Source of the DNA: Neckera pumila
Taxonomy: Eukaryota > Streptophyta > Bryopsida > Hypnales > Neckeraceae
Reading direction: 5' to 3'
Length of the DNA stretch: 64,000 bases
Assembly (NCBI GenBank): GCA_963969595.1
Contig: OZ018411.1
Location: 23,124,545-23,188,544, forward strand
Program-made: the position numbers and the translations under genes
Shown here: one piece after another, positions 23,091-36,099 of the stretch
How the letters are laid out: every line of letters starts with the position of its first letter
How positions within the stretch are numbered: the stretch's first letter is position 1
The notes under the pieces: model-generated
What the model saw: the letters and a program-made list of their open reading frames with translations, nothing else
Told to the model about the DNA's origin: nothing
Database searches by the model: none

Positions 23091-26000
23091 ACTGTTCCCT
23101 TACTTAATTGTAGTTAATTGACTACAGATTCTCTATATTTTAGTTTCACAAGCCAAGGGAGCTTCCACTTTGAACGTTCATAGAAATTACATGTCTTATC
23201 CAAAAAAAATTAAAAAAAAAAATTTTATTCATAATTTTCAATTGCTAATAGTGCAAAAATGTATTTTTCTTGAATAAGGTGCCTTCAACTACACTAAATT
23301 GCTTATTTTGAGCCACAATCACAGCATCTTCATTTTGACGATCATGCTAGGTAACTCAAAATCTGAAGCCTGTTGAGAAAGGAAAAAGTACATCCTTGTG
23401 TTATTTTCCAAAATTGAGCGCTAGATTTGAGTGACAGGGCCTGAAAGACTGAACTTCAAAGCTTGAGAAGACGATGGATTTTTGCCTGGGGAATGCTACT
23501 GTATGAGCATAGAGCGCAGAGTGTAGAGTATAGAGCGGGGATTTTGAGTATTTTTTTTTCAAACTCTTTTATTTTAGAAAAATGAAGACTTATGACTGTG
23601 AGGATTGATGATCTAAAACCGTGCAAGAAATAGGTGCATTTCATTTGAGTGGATGTGAAACCAAAATATTTTAAGTGATATAATTTGACTATTTCAATCT
23701 TCTACGTCACATGCATTCTTCATATTGAACTTGTCACACAATCGAAGTATAAATATACTTTTGTTTAAATTAGAATCAATGAAATAAAAACAAGCGTTGA
23801 TTGTATAAGCCTTCCTACTAAAACCTAAATTATTAAGTTTACACAAGTCATAGCCTCTACTGTGCTACCTTTTGTGAGGAATAAGTTTACTTGCTATTTT
23901 GATGAAGACTAAAATCTAGTAGATGAAGATGAAAGAGAGGAGTCTATAGGTTTGTCAACTCAATGTGCTAAATGACATGTATAGCAACAAATATTAAAAG
24001 CATATCTTTATATGAGGTTTAATTGTGTTTTATTTAGTTTGTTGTTTTGTTGGTTACATAGAGATCTCTAGAACTATATGTCCCCTAGGTGCATTCTTAG
24101 TACTATGAAAAAAGCTCTTTACGAGGAGAGGTGTACGGACTTTATTTTGTGGCGTTTTGACTCTGAGAAGATATTGAATTTCAATTTTTTTATAAATTAA
24201 AAAGCTGGAATATTACATTTACTTGAATATTTTATTATATTGTGGCAACAGCACACAGCTATACTAGTATATTTTGAAATGGCATTTATATTATATATAG
24301 ATAATTAAAATTCAACTATTAAATCGAGTATTTTTTTGAATGTGTCCTAAGTAAGTGGCTCATTAGATCCTTTCATTGTGATTGCACTCTTTAGTCAAAC
24401 GCTTGTTGAATTCTTAAAATTTTAGCATTCTACATGTTTTGATACAATGCATCCTATGAATCAAGTTTGGAGATGCTTATTGAAGGAAATATGTGAGTAT
24501 GGACGTTTCCTAAATATCTATGCAAACCAATTTCAAACAATTAATATAACCACCAAATGAATGTATTTCAATCAATTATCATATAAAGTAATAAAACCAT
24601 GAATATTAAAGGAAACAAAGCAAAAAATTCACCCAAAATGGAGTTTTGATTTGAAAAATTGAGAATTGTTATGTTTGATTGGAATTGTATAAGAATTGAC
24701 TGTCACTTATGGAAGACAAAAAAAGACAACTGTATATGATATTATGCAAGATTCTTTGAATGGCACAATAAGCAATTTATAAGATTATTGGGCATGACTA
24801 TATAACCATGCTTTTGGCACTAAGGCTCTATTGCAAGTGATAGATCCTACACAATTCCAAACAATCTTTAATTAATTTAAATTACACGGAAACATATGCA
24901 ATTACTTAGACTTTTAGATGTTGCCTCATTGGTGCTCATTGCACTCCAATTTGCACCAATAGGTATTCTTAACAAATAGCCCACTACCAAAATTCAGCTC
25001 AAAATAAAAATAAAAAATAATAATAATTTCATTTTTTCTTTGCATGTTCACTATTCCAACACAATACCAATTACTTATATCAAGTCTCCTAAGAGATTTC
25101 AAATACTATTGATCAAATGAAACTAATAATTTTTTTATGTATAACAATGTTGCACCAAAATGTACCCTTACATCATTGTAAACCTCCAATATTTTTTTAT
25201 ATTAATAATCGTTTTCTAATTCTTATTGCATTTCCTTGTAAATAATTTGTCAATAAGTAATTTTCCAAAAGATCTTTCTAAAAAATTTAATAATAATTTT
25301 TTAATTAAATTCTTTAACACAACCCTAAAGATTGAAAATGCAATTGCAAAATTCAATTTTTTTCAATCTTTTGTATTATAAATATATATATATGTAGAAA
25401 CCTTGTCAACATTTATAATGTCCATATACGACCAGACTACAACTTTTTGAAAAAGAAGATTGTTTTAAACAATTTTTTTGGTAAAGTTACAAATTGCACC
25501 CAAGAATTCGTGCAAATAGCGTTAGCTTTGACAAGGTCTCCAAGAATTCTTGAGTACAAATGCAACCTTAAAAAAGAAAACTTTTTTTATCATTTGAAAG
25601 TTGCATCTGTATCCAAGTCCGCTAGGCTTTACCGTTGGTGCTGATGAGGTCTCAAAAAAAAAAAACTTAAGTTGCAGCTGTACCCAAGTCCCCGTAGGAA
25701 TAGGTTCGATGCCCAACGGGTCTATAAAAAATAAATGAACTTTATAAAAAGAAATTGTTTTTTGTTTTTGTTGTTTTTGTTTTTTTAAAGTTGCAGCTGC
25801 ACCTTTAGGCCCTCGGGCACCCGACTAGCACCAAACCTATTTCTATGAGGGCTTAGATACAACTGCAACTTTCTAAGAAAAAATAAAAAAATAAAGGTAG
25901 GAGGAGAGAATTTCCGCCTAGAGGTGTAAAGCTTGTTAGTGTAGAACACTTTGTTTGACACCATGTATTGATAAATTTTATTTAAATGATGGCATGATGG

Positions 26001-29000
26001 TCATCACCACATCATCAATGAAGCTAAGAATGTGATTTTTTCTAACTATTCTCACACAAATTGTATCAATCCAAGCAAAGAGGCAGATTTTAATGGGGTT
26101 GATAGTCTCATCAGTGATGAACAATTTGCATCTAGCGCACCAAATTTGTTATAAGATAATAGCCCTTAAAACATTCCAAGTTGCAATCAGGACATGAATG
26201 CAAGGAAGATACATACCAACATCGTCACACTTTCTAGGAGGAATGCCAATGAGAGTTTTCCCTTATAAAAGTGTAAGTGTTGTTTTAAATAAATAAATCA
26301 ATACAGCATAAAATAAATTATTGTTTATGAAAGTTGTAGTTGTTTTCAAAGACTCATAAAGATGATGTCCACAATAATCCTACAAGGCCTAAGCTACAAT
26401 TTTATCTTTCAGAAATATGTGTAATTTTTTTTTACATTTTTTGATTTTTTTCAAAAATTATTGTAGGACTTTGGGCCCTTTAAGAACCCTATTGATATTG
26501 ATAGACTTCCAAATTCCCAGACTCCTACAACAAGTTTTAAAATTTTAAAATTATATATATGTATATTTGGAAAAAATGTTGAAGGATTCCAAGCCTTGTA
26601 GGGACTTTGTCAATAAAGACAAGTTTTTTGTGAAGCTCATGATCTAACAACAATTTATTTTGAATTAAATATGTTTATTTTTAAGTTTTTTTTTAAAAAA
26701 GTCGTTGGTTCCAAGTCTTATAGGGTCATTATAATGATAATTATAATAACTATTTGGCACTTGCAACATCTTCTCTTGCAACATTAGTATTTAAGGGTAA
26801 AGTATATTGGTTTTTGAAATTTTTGTATTTCAATGCCATGTCTCTTTTATAAAACTTTTTTGAACCAATAAAAATCCTTACGGATGATTGCAACATTTAT
26901 TCCTTGAATTTTATATATTTATATATAAATCTATTCAATTTTTTCCCAACTTTGCTGCCTCTCAAAGTAGCTTGTCAATATGGGCACTTTCCCTTCCTTG
27001 AAAGGTTAGGGACAAGCAATCTTATTTTAAATTTATTCTCAATTTTGATTATTTAATATATATTAATGAATTTTTTGGTCTCTAATTCAAGTTAAAATTA
27101 GACTTTAGAGTGCTAGAACAAGAAAGAATTTTATAAAGAAGATATTAAAACATGATTGTTTTATATTTTTTTGAGTTTTGGGGGTCTCCTTCAGGATAAC
27201 TATGAGTGCTAATGGATACTATTTTAGGATTTTGGTAATTACAAGTTCTATTTTAGAGAGCTAAATTTTTGTTTATGAAAATTTGGTATCTTTGTGGCTC
27301 AAGCAATACTTATTGGTGCCAACAAATATTCATTTAGAGCTGAATAGATGAAACAATTACTTTCTATTACATAATTTTTTTTAATAATACTTTCTATTAG
27401 ATGAAAGTAATTGTTTTTTTGGAAATGATGTTCATATCTATTTCCTTATAGTAGATGTTGACTACTCCGAAGTCATCTTGGAAGAAGTAAGGATGATGAA
27501 AAGAATTTCATCAAAATGGCTTTTAACCTTATCTTTGTTAATTAAGCTGACATTGATTAATTATTTACATGGCCATTGACGCATTTGGATGGGTAGATGA
27601 GAATGTAGAGAAGATGGTTTAGAAACTTAAAAATGTATTTAAAGGTTGAACAAACTTAGAAGAACTTAGAAAGTGAGCTAAAGTGAATGGAGAATAAAAT
27701 TGAGGCCAACCTATAAAGAATTTTTGGCTATGAAAACCAAATGTAATCCACTTGAAAATTGAAGGCATTGTAGGAAGTAGAAATGATTGATTTATACATA
27801 TTTTATTATAATATTTAATTTTTTATGTATACTAACAAATATTCAACAACAAGATTGAGTTGGTTTAATATTAATAATTGACTTGTCAATTGCCCTTAAA
27901 AAATTTCAAAACAAAAACTTCATTGAACAATGTATTTAGATGCTGTATTTTTATGGAATTGATAAGATTCTTTAAGAGATGCTTAAAACATGTTTTTGAA
28001 ACAAAATGTAAATATAGTTTAATTTCCTTTATGGCCTCCTTGTCATTGTGTCCATTATATAGTATTCCACCATTGTGATGTTAAAAGAGTTGTGTTGATT
28101 TCATATATCAATTTTATGTACTTGTGTATGCATATGGGAATTAAGCTTTGCTTGAAGCATCTATTTGCTGATACTACAAAATTTGCTATGAGGCACATTT
28201 TCATCATTCTAACCCTTAAAGGATGGATTGGTGATCATGCAAATCATCCCTTTGGATATTGTGAAAATCATTGCCTTAAAAAAATGCTAAAGCACTCATT
28301 AGAAGTTAAATTACTGTAGAAGACCTTTCCTTTTTACAAAATGGAATCATAGGAATCCTAGCCATATTCAAGACTCTTTAAATTTCTATGAACTTAAATT
28401 CGTGTGCAGTTCAAATTGAGGTTTTGGAAATTTAATGTATCATTTCTTGCCATTTCATTTCTAAGAATTGCTTGCATGTAGAAATCTATTTTAGAATATA
28501 TCAACAAAAGACTAGTACCAAAACTTCTATAGTCCACATTTACAAATTACCTTATTCCATACAGTTTTACGTTTATAATTATAGTTTCAGGGTGATGGAC
28601 CTACAATTATAGGTCTCAAGGCTAAAATGTTAGGTTTACATCCACGATCTTAGACCCACGGTTATAGGGTCCTAATTAAGAAGCCAAAAAAATCATTATA
28701 TTTTCAAATATTCCGTACAAAGTTATCATTTTTTTGCACTAAAAGAAAAAAAATCCATAAATTGTGCTTCCCCGCTCAAAGTTCCTTACTCTATGCTCCA
28801 AGCTCCTGCTCTAAGCTCATATACTAGCTTCGCTCATTTCTGCCCCAACAGCTTGGAAATTGCAGCACAGACTGTGCGGTGCCCCCTCCAGTCCAGTAAG
28901 GATATACTCAGCTACAGTGGATTTTTTTCCGGCAATTTGGTGCAAAATTGCACCAAATTTTATGGCCTAGCAATACGCCTATAGAAAAAAATGGTACTAA

Positions 29001-30503
29001 AAAGGTGGAAAATCGCCAGAAAATTTCAAATAAAAAAAAATCTTGGATGAAATCGCTAGATTGTGAATGAAAATTGAATTGGATATGTGATATGTTCTAA
29101 TATGATATTTTCTATCCAATATGTGGATGAATGTTAAAATTTAGAGCACCACTACAACAATCATAATTGCCACTTTGGCACTTCATTAAAAATGAAAAAA
29201 AAAACTGACACTCAGACCTCTTCACTTTGATCATTTTCATTTCTAAGGTGGAAGCATCCAAAATCATCAATATTAAGCACTTCAACAATTTTTCCTAAAC
29301 TAGTAATATAATAGTATTAGTGAGTGAAAATCATGAATATTAAAAAAAAAAGTAGATTTTTGGATGTGCTATGTAATTTCTATGATTTTTCAAAGAGTCG
29401 GCTCCCTGGACCACTGAAATTGTCACACAAGTGGACTCAAAACTGAAATCAACAAAATCCAGTAGTTTGCAAATGAGAGTTAGGTATATACATCCTTCAA
29501 ATATATGCGTTCTTCAAATGCATCAATGAAGAAGAGCCAAGCATTTCAGAAACACATCAATGAGAAATCTAGTGACAAATTTAGTAACAATCTAAGTACA
29601 AGAATGGGAGCAAGGACGCTAATGGATGTTTCTACCTTAAAAATGACAAGCTAGAGTATCTTCCCACTTGCTACACTATGACTATGATCGATTATCAGAC
29701 CAAACTATGTCACAGTGAAAAAATTGGACCCCAAAAGGTTATATTACATAGCATGTCCACAAACCCTAAATTAAAGCTTTTATTTCAGGTAAGACTCAAG
29801 AGCAGCTGATGAGGAGGAACAGAGGGTTTAATTCCAAAATGAACTGCCTGGAGGACAGAATGTGTCCTTGACCAATTTTTGAAGTTAAAAAAAAACTTAC
29901 CAAATTTTTAATTTTAATAGTTTATATTTTTAAAAATTTCTTTTTGAAGTTTAGTTTTAGCTTCAAAAATCTGATTTTGAAAATGATTGATTACGAATTT
30001 TCTACTTAAGATTTTGTGCACGGGTGTCCATTGCAATCTTGACTTTCTACAGTGTTGAGGGCTCTTGGGAATGAGCCTCAAATGCACTACATCTTTGAGA
30101 AAAAATCAAAATAGAAATTCATTTAAAAAAATTATAGAGTAGATTTTGAGAAGTTATAAATTGATTGGAATTATGCATGTTAAGCCCTTTAACTTCATAT
30201 TTTTTTGGTGACCAAACTTTAAGATTTGACATGCGAAAAGAGGATTAAAAGACTTAAAATCACTTTCAAAGTTTTAACACCCTCATGATCAAACATTTTA
30301 ATCTTTCAATCCGTAAGATATATTGTTTGTTTTTTTCTAATGTGATCTCTAACATGTCTAGTTTGATTTTATACGGTTAGAATTCAGAAAGAACTGATAT
30401 GACTTATAAAATTTTTGGCTTTTTGTTCAATTTAGAGCACATTCCTAGAAACTTAGGAAATTCTAGGTCATGGTAAGTTTGTGCCCTGACCAGATAAGCT
30501 TAG
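23091..30503. other. AT-rich gene desert
   Basis: About 7.4 kb with no ORF worth calling, no tRNA and no clear element boundaries. It includes imperfect direct copies of GTTGCAGCTGTACCCAAGTCC-like words (about 25600-25830, with an inverted copy at about 25855-25875). A CACTACAACAA end-like motif lies at 29153, and short GAGCATAGAGCG-like runs occur at 23500 and, inverted, near 28770. It is probably old, decayed transposon DNA. Confidence 0.5.
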
Positions 30504-30960
30504 TGGACAAGGTAATTGCAAAGCAAGGCAAGTTATCAAAAATAATTGTCAGATATACCCACCTGAGCCACGGGCATCGAGGTTGGTACTGACCTGCAAT
30601 TGTTTTTGATGACTTGGCCTACTTTGCAATTACCGGACATAATCTCAATGTAGGAGAGTTGAGCCTGTTTGACTTCTTTGATTGCTTAACCAATCAAAAC
30701 ATGCCTCTACAATGGCAAACTCTCTTGCATTTAGATTATGTTAGGTAAATCTGCACTCACTAAGTTAATATTGGTTGATGGTAGTAGAGATTTTACTAAG
30801 AATACTCTCATTGGCATGCTAATGAAATTGCTATTTAATACCCATCCAATTGAAAATTTGCACAAGCAAGTAGTGAGCATTTTCAGTCTTAATCTGCCTC
30901 TCTTTAACCAATCAAAATATGTCACAAATGGCAAAATTCTCCTACATTGTGATTATGTAT
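30504..30960. repeat. Foldback dispersed repeat, copy 2
   Basis: Inverted ends GGACAAGGTAATTGCAAAG (from 30505) and CTTTGCAATTACCGGAC (to about 30638) enclose about 95 bp. The following 320 bp shares block order with 9430-9775. The longest ORF in it (30738-31016) is not conserved in the other copy. Confidence 0.6.
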
Positions 30961-32391
30961 ACCGTATGTGTAGGTCAGTTTTGGAAATGAGTAGGGAAAA
31001 TTTGAATTGTATCTGAAATTTAAAGAATTGTACAATTGTATTTCTAAAAATCTAAAAAAAATTCATTGTTGCTAATTCTAAATATCCAAAAATTATTCTT
31101 GAGAAAACTTATAAAAAGGAACACAATCCACGGATTATCGTTGACCTAAATTCCTAATTTAATTTCTAATTTTCCTTTTTCCTTTTAGATTGCATATGCA
31201 AATAGAAAAAATCAATCTAAAATTAGGAGTGTCTAAAACTAGAAAAAGCAAAATGTCGAAGGCCAAGAGATTCAAATCAAGCTAAAATCTCTTTCAATTA
31301 TGTTCAGTTGGCGCCAAACTATATGAGGTACAAAAAGTAAACTATTTCGACAGCAAGGTGCCGAAATTGACCTATGCATACGGTAAGTTAATTTATCAGG
31401 TGAGTGTTTCCCAGTGATGACAGGGTTGATACTGACCCTGTTTCAAGTACTGTAGTCTAATACCCGGTCTATACGAGTGGACGCTTTCTGGAATGTTCTT
31501 GTGCACGTTGTTGGCACTTGGCAGGACAATTGTTGGTGGTCAGGCCCAGCGATCTCAGAACGGGTGCAGGATTTCTAGCCAAATGTTCATTTCTGAAAGA
31601 TTTTTTGGAATTTACACTGTGGCATGAAAAAATTAAGTAGAAACCGAGCGAAATTTAGCCAGTTTTGGGATCGCTGGTCAGGCCCGGTTCAGACCGGGGG
31701 GCGTCCAGTGCTAGTGGACAAGATGTAAATCGCTTTGAGAAATGTTTGGGCGATTTGAGAAACATTGCTTGCGTTCAATCCTTCTTGGGCGGTGTGTTCA
31801 TACTATCTTCTTGGAAACTCCGCCAGTGTGTTTTTTTGGATCTGTTTTGAGTTTTGTTGGGTCGTGTGGATTCATCAGAGTTGTATGCAAAGATTGACGA
31901 GCTGGTTTTGAAAGGAAAGTGGGGGGTGGTATCGAGAGCTCGTGCCCTTCTTTTTTATCTCCTTGGAGATCGATGAAAGGGGGTTGTTGTTGGTTTAGGG
32001 TTTAAGCAATTTCTGTTTTGAAACTTTTCGGTGGCATTGGACGTTTGGTTTTGATGATGGTGCGGTGTGTGTGATTTCTTCCGACTACTTCTGCGATTTT
32101 TCTGTCAAAATTCTCTGGTGATTGTGTGGTGATGGAGTTATATTTCAAGTCAATCAAAGTCGGAGGTTTGACCTTGTTTTAGTGAAAAAATTAGAGTGAG
32201 CCTAATGAATAATGCCGTGAACAAGTGTTGGCAAGCCTGCTTTTTGGTGGTTCAATCACGAATCTGAAATAGTGTTGAATTCAAGAATAACTCCAATGTG
32301 TGGATCTGTTTTTATCTGTCTTTGCAGATTTTAATCTGATTGGATCGAAGGAAAGGACTTGAATGCTTGAGCTATACTGAACCCTGCAACT
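30961..32391. other. Upstream region and probable promoter / 5' UTR of the Canopy-like gene
   Basis: From about 31440 the sequence becomes less AT-rich, which is consistent with a transcribed leader. I cannot place a TATA box or transcription start with confidence. The ORF at 31665-31850 is short and unrecognised. Confidence 0.3.
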
Positions 32392-34921
32392 ATGGCTTCT
32401 TGCCGAGTCTCCGCGATCTTGCTGCTGGTTGTAGCCGGCATATCCATCTCTGGTTTGGGACATGCTGAAGCTAAGAAGGGTATAATCACAGCGAGAAAGG
32501 ACGACATTCCATTTATCAAATGCAGTGTGTGTGAGGCCATCGCTAAGCAGCTGGTGCGGCAAGTCAAGGAAAAACGTGAGAAGTCTGCTTCCAAGAAGGT
32601 ATACTTGATCTCGAAGCACTCTATTGATTGCTCAAATTCAATCTAAGGAACAATGTATCGAAAGTTGTTGACATTTGCTTCAAATGTTTCAAGGAATCTT
32701 ATTATGAGGGCGGCTTTCTGCAGATTTCTGAGTTTGAGATTATCGATGTTGCTGAGAGTATCTGCAACATGAAGAAAGAGGAGAGCGACTGGATTTTAAA
32801 ACTGGACATTGTGGAGAAAGGTGACAAGCTTCAGGTAGGGTAATCTAGAACTTATCTGGAGTACAATGTGACTCTCGTGGCAGATCGGCACGGTACTAAT
32901 TTGCCGATTGTAGTTGGGGAACTATACTTTGCCCAATGAAATTCTCCGCTTTTATGGACTCTGTTTAGCTAGTCGGATTCATATGCACTAATCGTCTTTT
33001 AATATTGGTGTTGGTTTGGACTGGTGGTCCTCTTGCAGCTGGTAGAGCAACCGGTGGAAGGGGTTTGCAAGACGGAGTGCAAAACTATAGAACGAGCTTG
33101 TCAAGAGGTATGTACTGGCGTCCTCTTCGTTTTACTGTCCACTATGTCATGCTCATTAACCCTTATGTGCGCAAACCAAGTATAAGAAGCCCTCTCTGGA
33201 AGCTAACTGTTGATTATAGTAACTTCAAGAACCATATTTCTATCATTCAAAAATGTGTAGTATGATCTCTTTTTTCTATTGGGACATTTTGTTATCCTCC
33301 TTGAAGCTGCCTAAATGATTGCAACTGAGTGCAATTCTACTTCTGATCTATGACATAGGTTATGGGAGATCATGACACTGATGTTGCTGAATATCTTTAC
33401 AAAGCTGGAGCAACGCGAGCTGGTGTGGTAAAGCTGCTGTGCAAAGATTTGAGTAAAGCCTGTGTAGGCAAACTACCTCGTTTGCCCAAGGTACTACTAG
33501 TTACTTCACAAACCTTTATATTACACATGTATTTGATTGATATTACACATATTGCGGGGATTTCTTCGTCTTTTGCCAATGCTTCTGTTGAGGGTCGAAA
33601 TGACGGGTATGCAGACCTGTTTGTTAGCAAGTTTGAGATTGCAGTCGACAGCATCATTTGATCTGTTCATTTCAGTTTCAACTCCTCGTCAACTGGTAGT
33701 GTTTTGGGTTTTGAATGAACAGGACAGAGTGGCAGGCGAAGCGTTCACGCCAAAAGAAGGCAAAGAAGCTGAAATGGAGAAGCTCATGCGTTCTCTCAAT
33801 GTAAGTTCAAATGAATTTCAACGATTGCCTGGTACTCAATTTTACGTGCAATAAAAGTCATTTAGTCCCACTTTCAACTCCATATCTTACTTTGTTGGAA
33901 TCATATGGAAATACATCATATTTGCAGGACATGCCAGGGGCACCTGGAATGAAAATGTTCTCAAGAGAAGAGCTTCAAAAAAATCCTAGCTTAATGAATG
34001 ATGGTGCTCCTCGCGATCCTGATGCGGATGACGAGGACGACGACGAAGATGATGACGAAGGTGTTGTTGAGACGAGTCAGGTATCTGCTTCAATGTCCAC
34101 CGTTTTGCATATTCCATGCCTTTCCGGTCAAGATCATTCGTGTGCTGCAGTATACCTACTGTATAGCACAGGTTTCATAATGCTCTGTAGCATAGTCACT
34201 GTAGCAATTTTCTACTTCTACATGCATTTGCACAGTAACTGATAAAATCAAAAGTTACCTTACTGATAGTATCATATTTTTAAGCTGCACTGCTTCTACA
34301 TTTGCATCTGTATTCATGTCTTCCTAAACCCCTAAAGTACCATTAAACGGACATTAGGCCTCGCATGTTTCTAGCTGTCTTTTGTGGGTCATATCAAGGC
34401 TTTTCTTTTCCATTTAAAAAATAAATAAATTGACGAACACAAGTAATGTCCTTCACTAATTCCAGTGATCTAAATTTTTTACCTTCCCGAATTATATTGT
34501 TCAAAATACATCAATCGAACTAATCGTTTTTAGAGCATTAATCCTTGGGTTTTAGGGGTTAAGATCCTATGTATGCTACAGCCATCACATAAATTGTAGC
34601 CTCTACAAGGTTGTGAGTAGCTCAGATTCCTTTGTTCAATTGGTGATTTGGTTTTGCTGGACGAGTGCTCTGAGACATCTCTTGGTGATCTAAATCTTGC
34701 AGGAGAAAAAACCAGTGGCGGAGACGTGGACTGCTAAACTCGGGGCTCACATTGGAACCCATACAGAGAGGGTAATGCAGACTACAGTGAAGAGTGTGAA
34801 CAAGGCAGCACGAGCCATTTCCAGTTGGTGGTATGGCAAGACGAAGCCAGCTAGAAAACCGACCTCCCCCTCCAGTGGCAGAAGAAAGTCGAGTTCAGAG
34901 GCTAGTTCAGGGGAGCTCTGA
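32392..34921 (+). CDS. Canopy-like / MIR-interacting saposin-domain protein (DUF3456), seven exons
   Basis: Exons are 32392-32598, 32724-32834, 33039-33107, 33359-33490, 33723-33800, 33928-34080 and 34703-34921 (TGA). All introns are GT-AG and phase 0, and the protein is 322 residues. Residues 1-26 form a signal peptide (AILLLVVAGISISG). The saposin-like core has CSVCEAIAKQL, the exon 2 ICNM, the exon 3 pair VCKTEC plus RACQE, and exon 4 LLCKDLSKACVGKLP. Plant relatives are annotated as TLR4 regulator/MIR-interacting MSAP proteins; animal Canopy proteins act in the ER lumen on receptor folding, and the plant role is not established. An acidic run (DADDEDDDEDDDEG) is encoded in exon 6 and a basic, Ser-rich tail in exon 7, ending SGEL, not a classical KDEL signal. 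Intron 6 (622 bp) carries a TTAA-type insertion. The start is the first ATG and is followed at once by the signal peptide. Confidence 0.9.
34326..34562. mobile_element. Small TTAA-type element inside intron 6
   Basis: AAACCCCTAAAGTACC on the left and GGGTTTTAGGGGTTAA on the right (ending 34562) are inverted ends resembling those of the type A and B elements, here about 237 bp apart. The left TTAA is altered (TAAA). The insertion is intronic and does not touch the splice sites. Confidence 0.5.
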
Positions 34922-35208
34922 TTTTTTAACTTAGTTTCGTTTGGTGGGGCTTTCTTTGGTGTTGCAAGTCGCGAGCTTCGGCACTGACGGTGTGGATGGC
35001 GTGCTACAGTTATAAAATCATCCTAAACACTTGTGTTTTCCCATTTGGGACTGCAGTATGTACCATTGTAGGTGATTCACACTGGGGGCAGTTCCTGGCC
35101 GTGTTTGGAATGACTACATTGTTTGACCGAAGATTACATGTTTTGTCAATTTGGTCTTCATTTTTCCTATTTATTTAGCGAAAATCGACTGAATTTTTTC
35201 ATCAATCG

Positions 35209-35281
35209 GACCGTGTGGCCCAATGGATAAGGCGCTTGCCTACGGAGCAAGAGATTCTGGGTTCGATCCCCAGCATGGTCG
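35209..35281 (+). tRNA. tRNA-Arg (anticodon ACG)
   Basis: The acceptor GACCGTG pairs with CATGGTC and the discriminator base is G35281. The anticodon stem CTTGC/GCAAG holds the loop CTACGGA, giving ACG (inosine-modified in eukaryotes, reading CGU/CGC/CGA). The T arm is CTGGG-TTCGATC-CCCAG. There is no intron and no encoded CCA, as usual for nuclear tRNA genes. It lies 288 bp after the Canopy-like stop codon. Confidence 0.96.
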
Positions 35282-35285
35282 ATGC

Positions 35286-35367
35286 GTCAATTTGGCCGAG
35301 TGGTTAAGGCGGCAGACTCGAAATCTGCTGGGGTTTCCCCGCGCAGGTTCAAATCCTGCAGTTGACG
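35286..35367 (+). tRNA. tRNA-Ser (anticodon CGA)
   Basis: This is an 82-nt class II tRNA: acceptor GTCAATT pairs with AGTTGAC, the anticodon stem GCAGA/TCTGC holds loop CTCGAAA (anticodon CGA, codon UCG), a long variable arm follows, and the T arm is GCAGG-TTCAAAT-CCTGC. It begins 4 nt after the tRNA-Arg gene on the same strand. The first T-run after it (CTTTTCCC, about 35377) may end RNA polymerase III transcription. Confidence 0.96.
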
Positions 35368-35800
35368 ACGAACTCTTTGCTTTTCCCATTTTCATCCCGT
35401 TTTTGAAGAAAAATTTCAACGAAACAGATAAAATGGAAACATCTGGATACTCAGTCAATAATATAAATACTGATGTTCATTTTTCATAGTTCATATCGGT
35501 ATGTAATCATTGTTGAAGATTTTTTGGTTTGGAAGTGGGGGCTGATAGAATTGGACTTCCTTCATCTTGCCTCCAAAGATTTCCAAAGACTAGGGTAGTA
35601 CAAATTTGTTGCTAATCATTCGATCCATCATTTCAGGGATTATTTCAATGTGTGTGGCTAAATCGCACAAGTGTTTTTTTTATGTTTTCTTATCGCAATA
35701 TTTCACCTTTAGGAAGGGTTACAAAAAACAACTCTTAGAAGTTTAGGCACATTGAACTTGCAATTGGTGGGGATTTTTAGTCTAAACTTTTGGAAGGATG
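35368..35800. other. Spacer, nothing recognised
   Basis: AT-rich sequence between the tRNA pair and the minisatellites, with no gene or element boundary seen. Confidence 0.4.
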
Positions 35801-35966
35801 TATTGGAACAAATACAATTGTGATACTCCGTACAAGTCTAGAGATGTCAACAATAAATACAATTGTGATACAATTCTATAGAGATGTCAATAACAAATAC
35901 AATTATGATACAATTCTATAGAGATGTCTAATAAATACAATTGTGATACAAATCTATAGAGATGTC
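35801..35966. repeat. Minisatellite, about 40-bp unit, four copies
   Basis: Units start at about 35801 (degenerate), 35841, 35881 and 35921, each with AATACAATTGTGATACAA and, in the clear copies, GAGATGTC. The last unit is 38 bp and a partial fifth begins at 35959. Confidence 0.85.
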
Positions 35967-36099
35967 AATAATATCACAACAAGGGAATTCCCAATAAATA
36001 CAATTGTGATCCGTAGATTAAGCATCTTTTTTTACATCTTTTTTTATGAAGACATCAATAATATTACAATGAGGGAATTCCCAACACCAACCACTGAAA

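Noticed and set aside
32281..32619. 112-codon minus-strand ORF over the first Canopy-like exon
   Set aside because: Antisense shadow of the signal-peptide exon.
35223..35489. 88-codon ORF over the tRNA pair
   Set aside because: The DNA folds into two complete tRNAs; the ORF is incidental.
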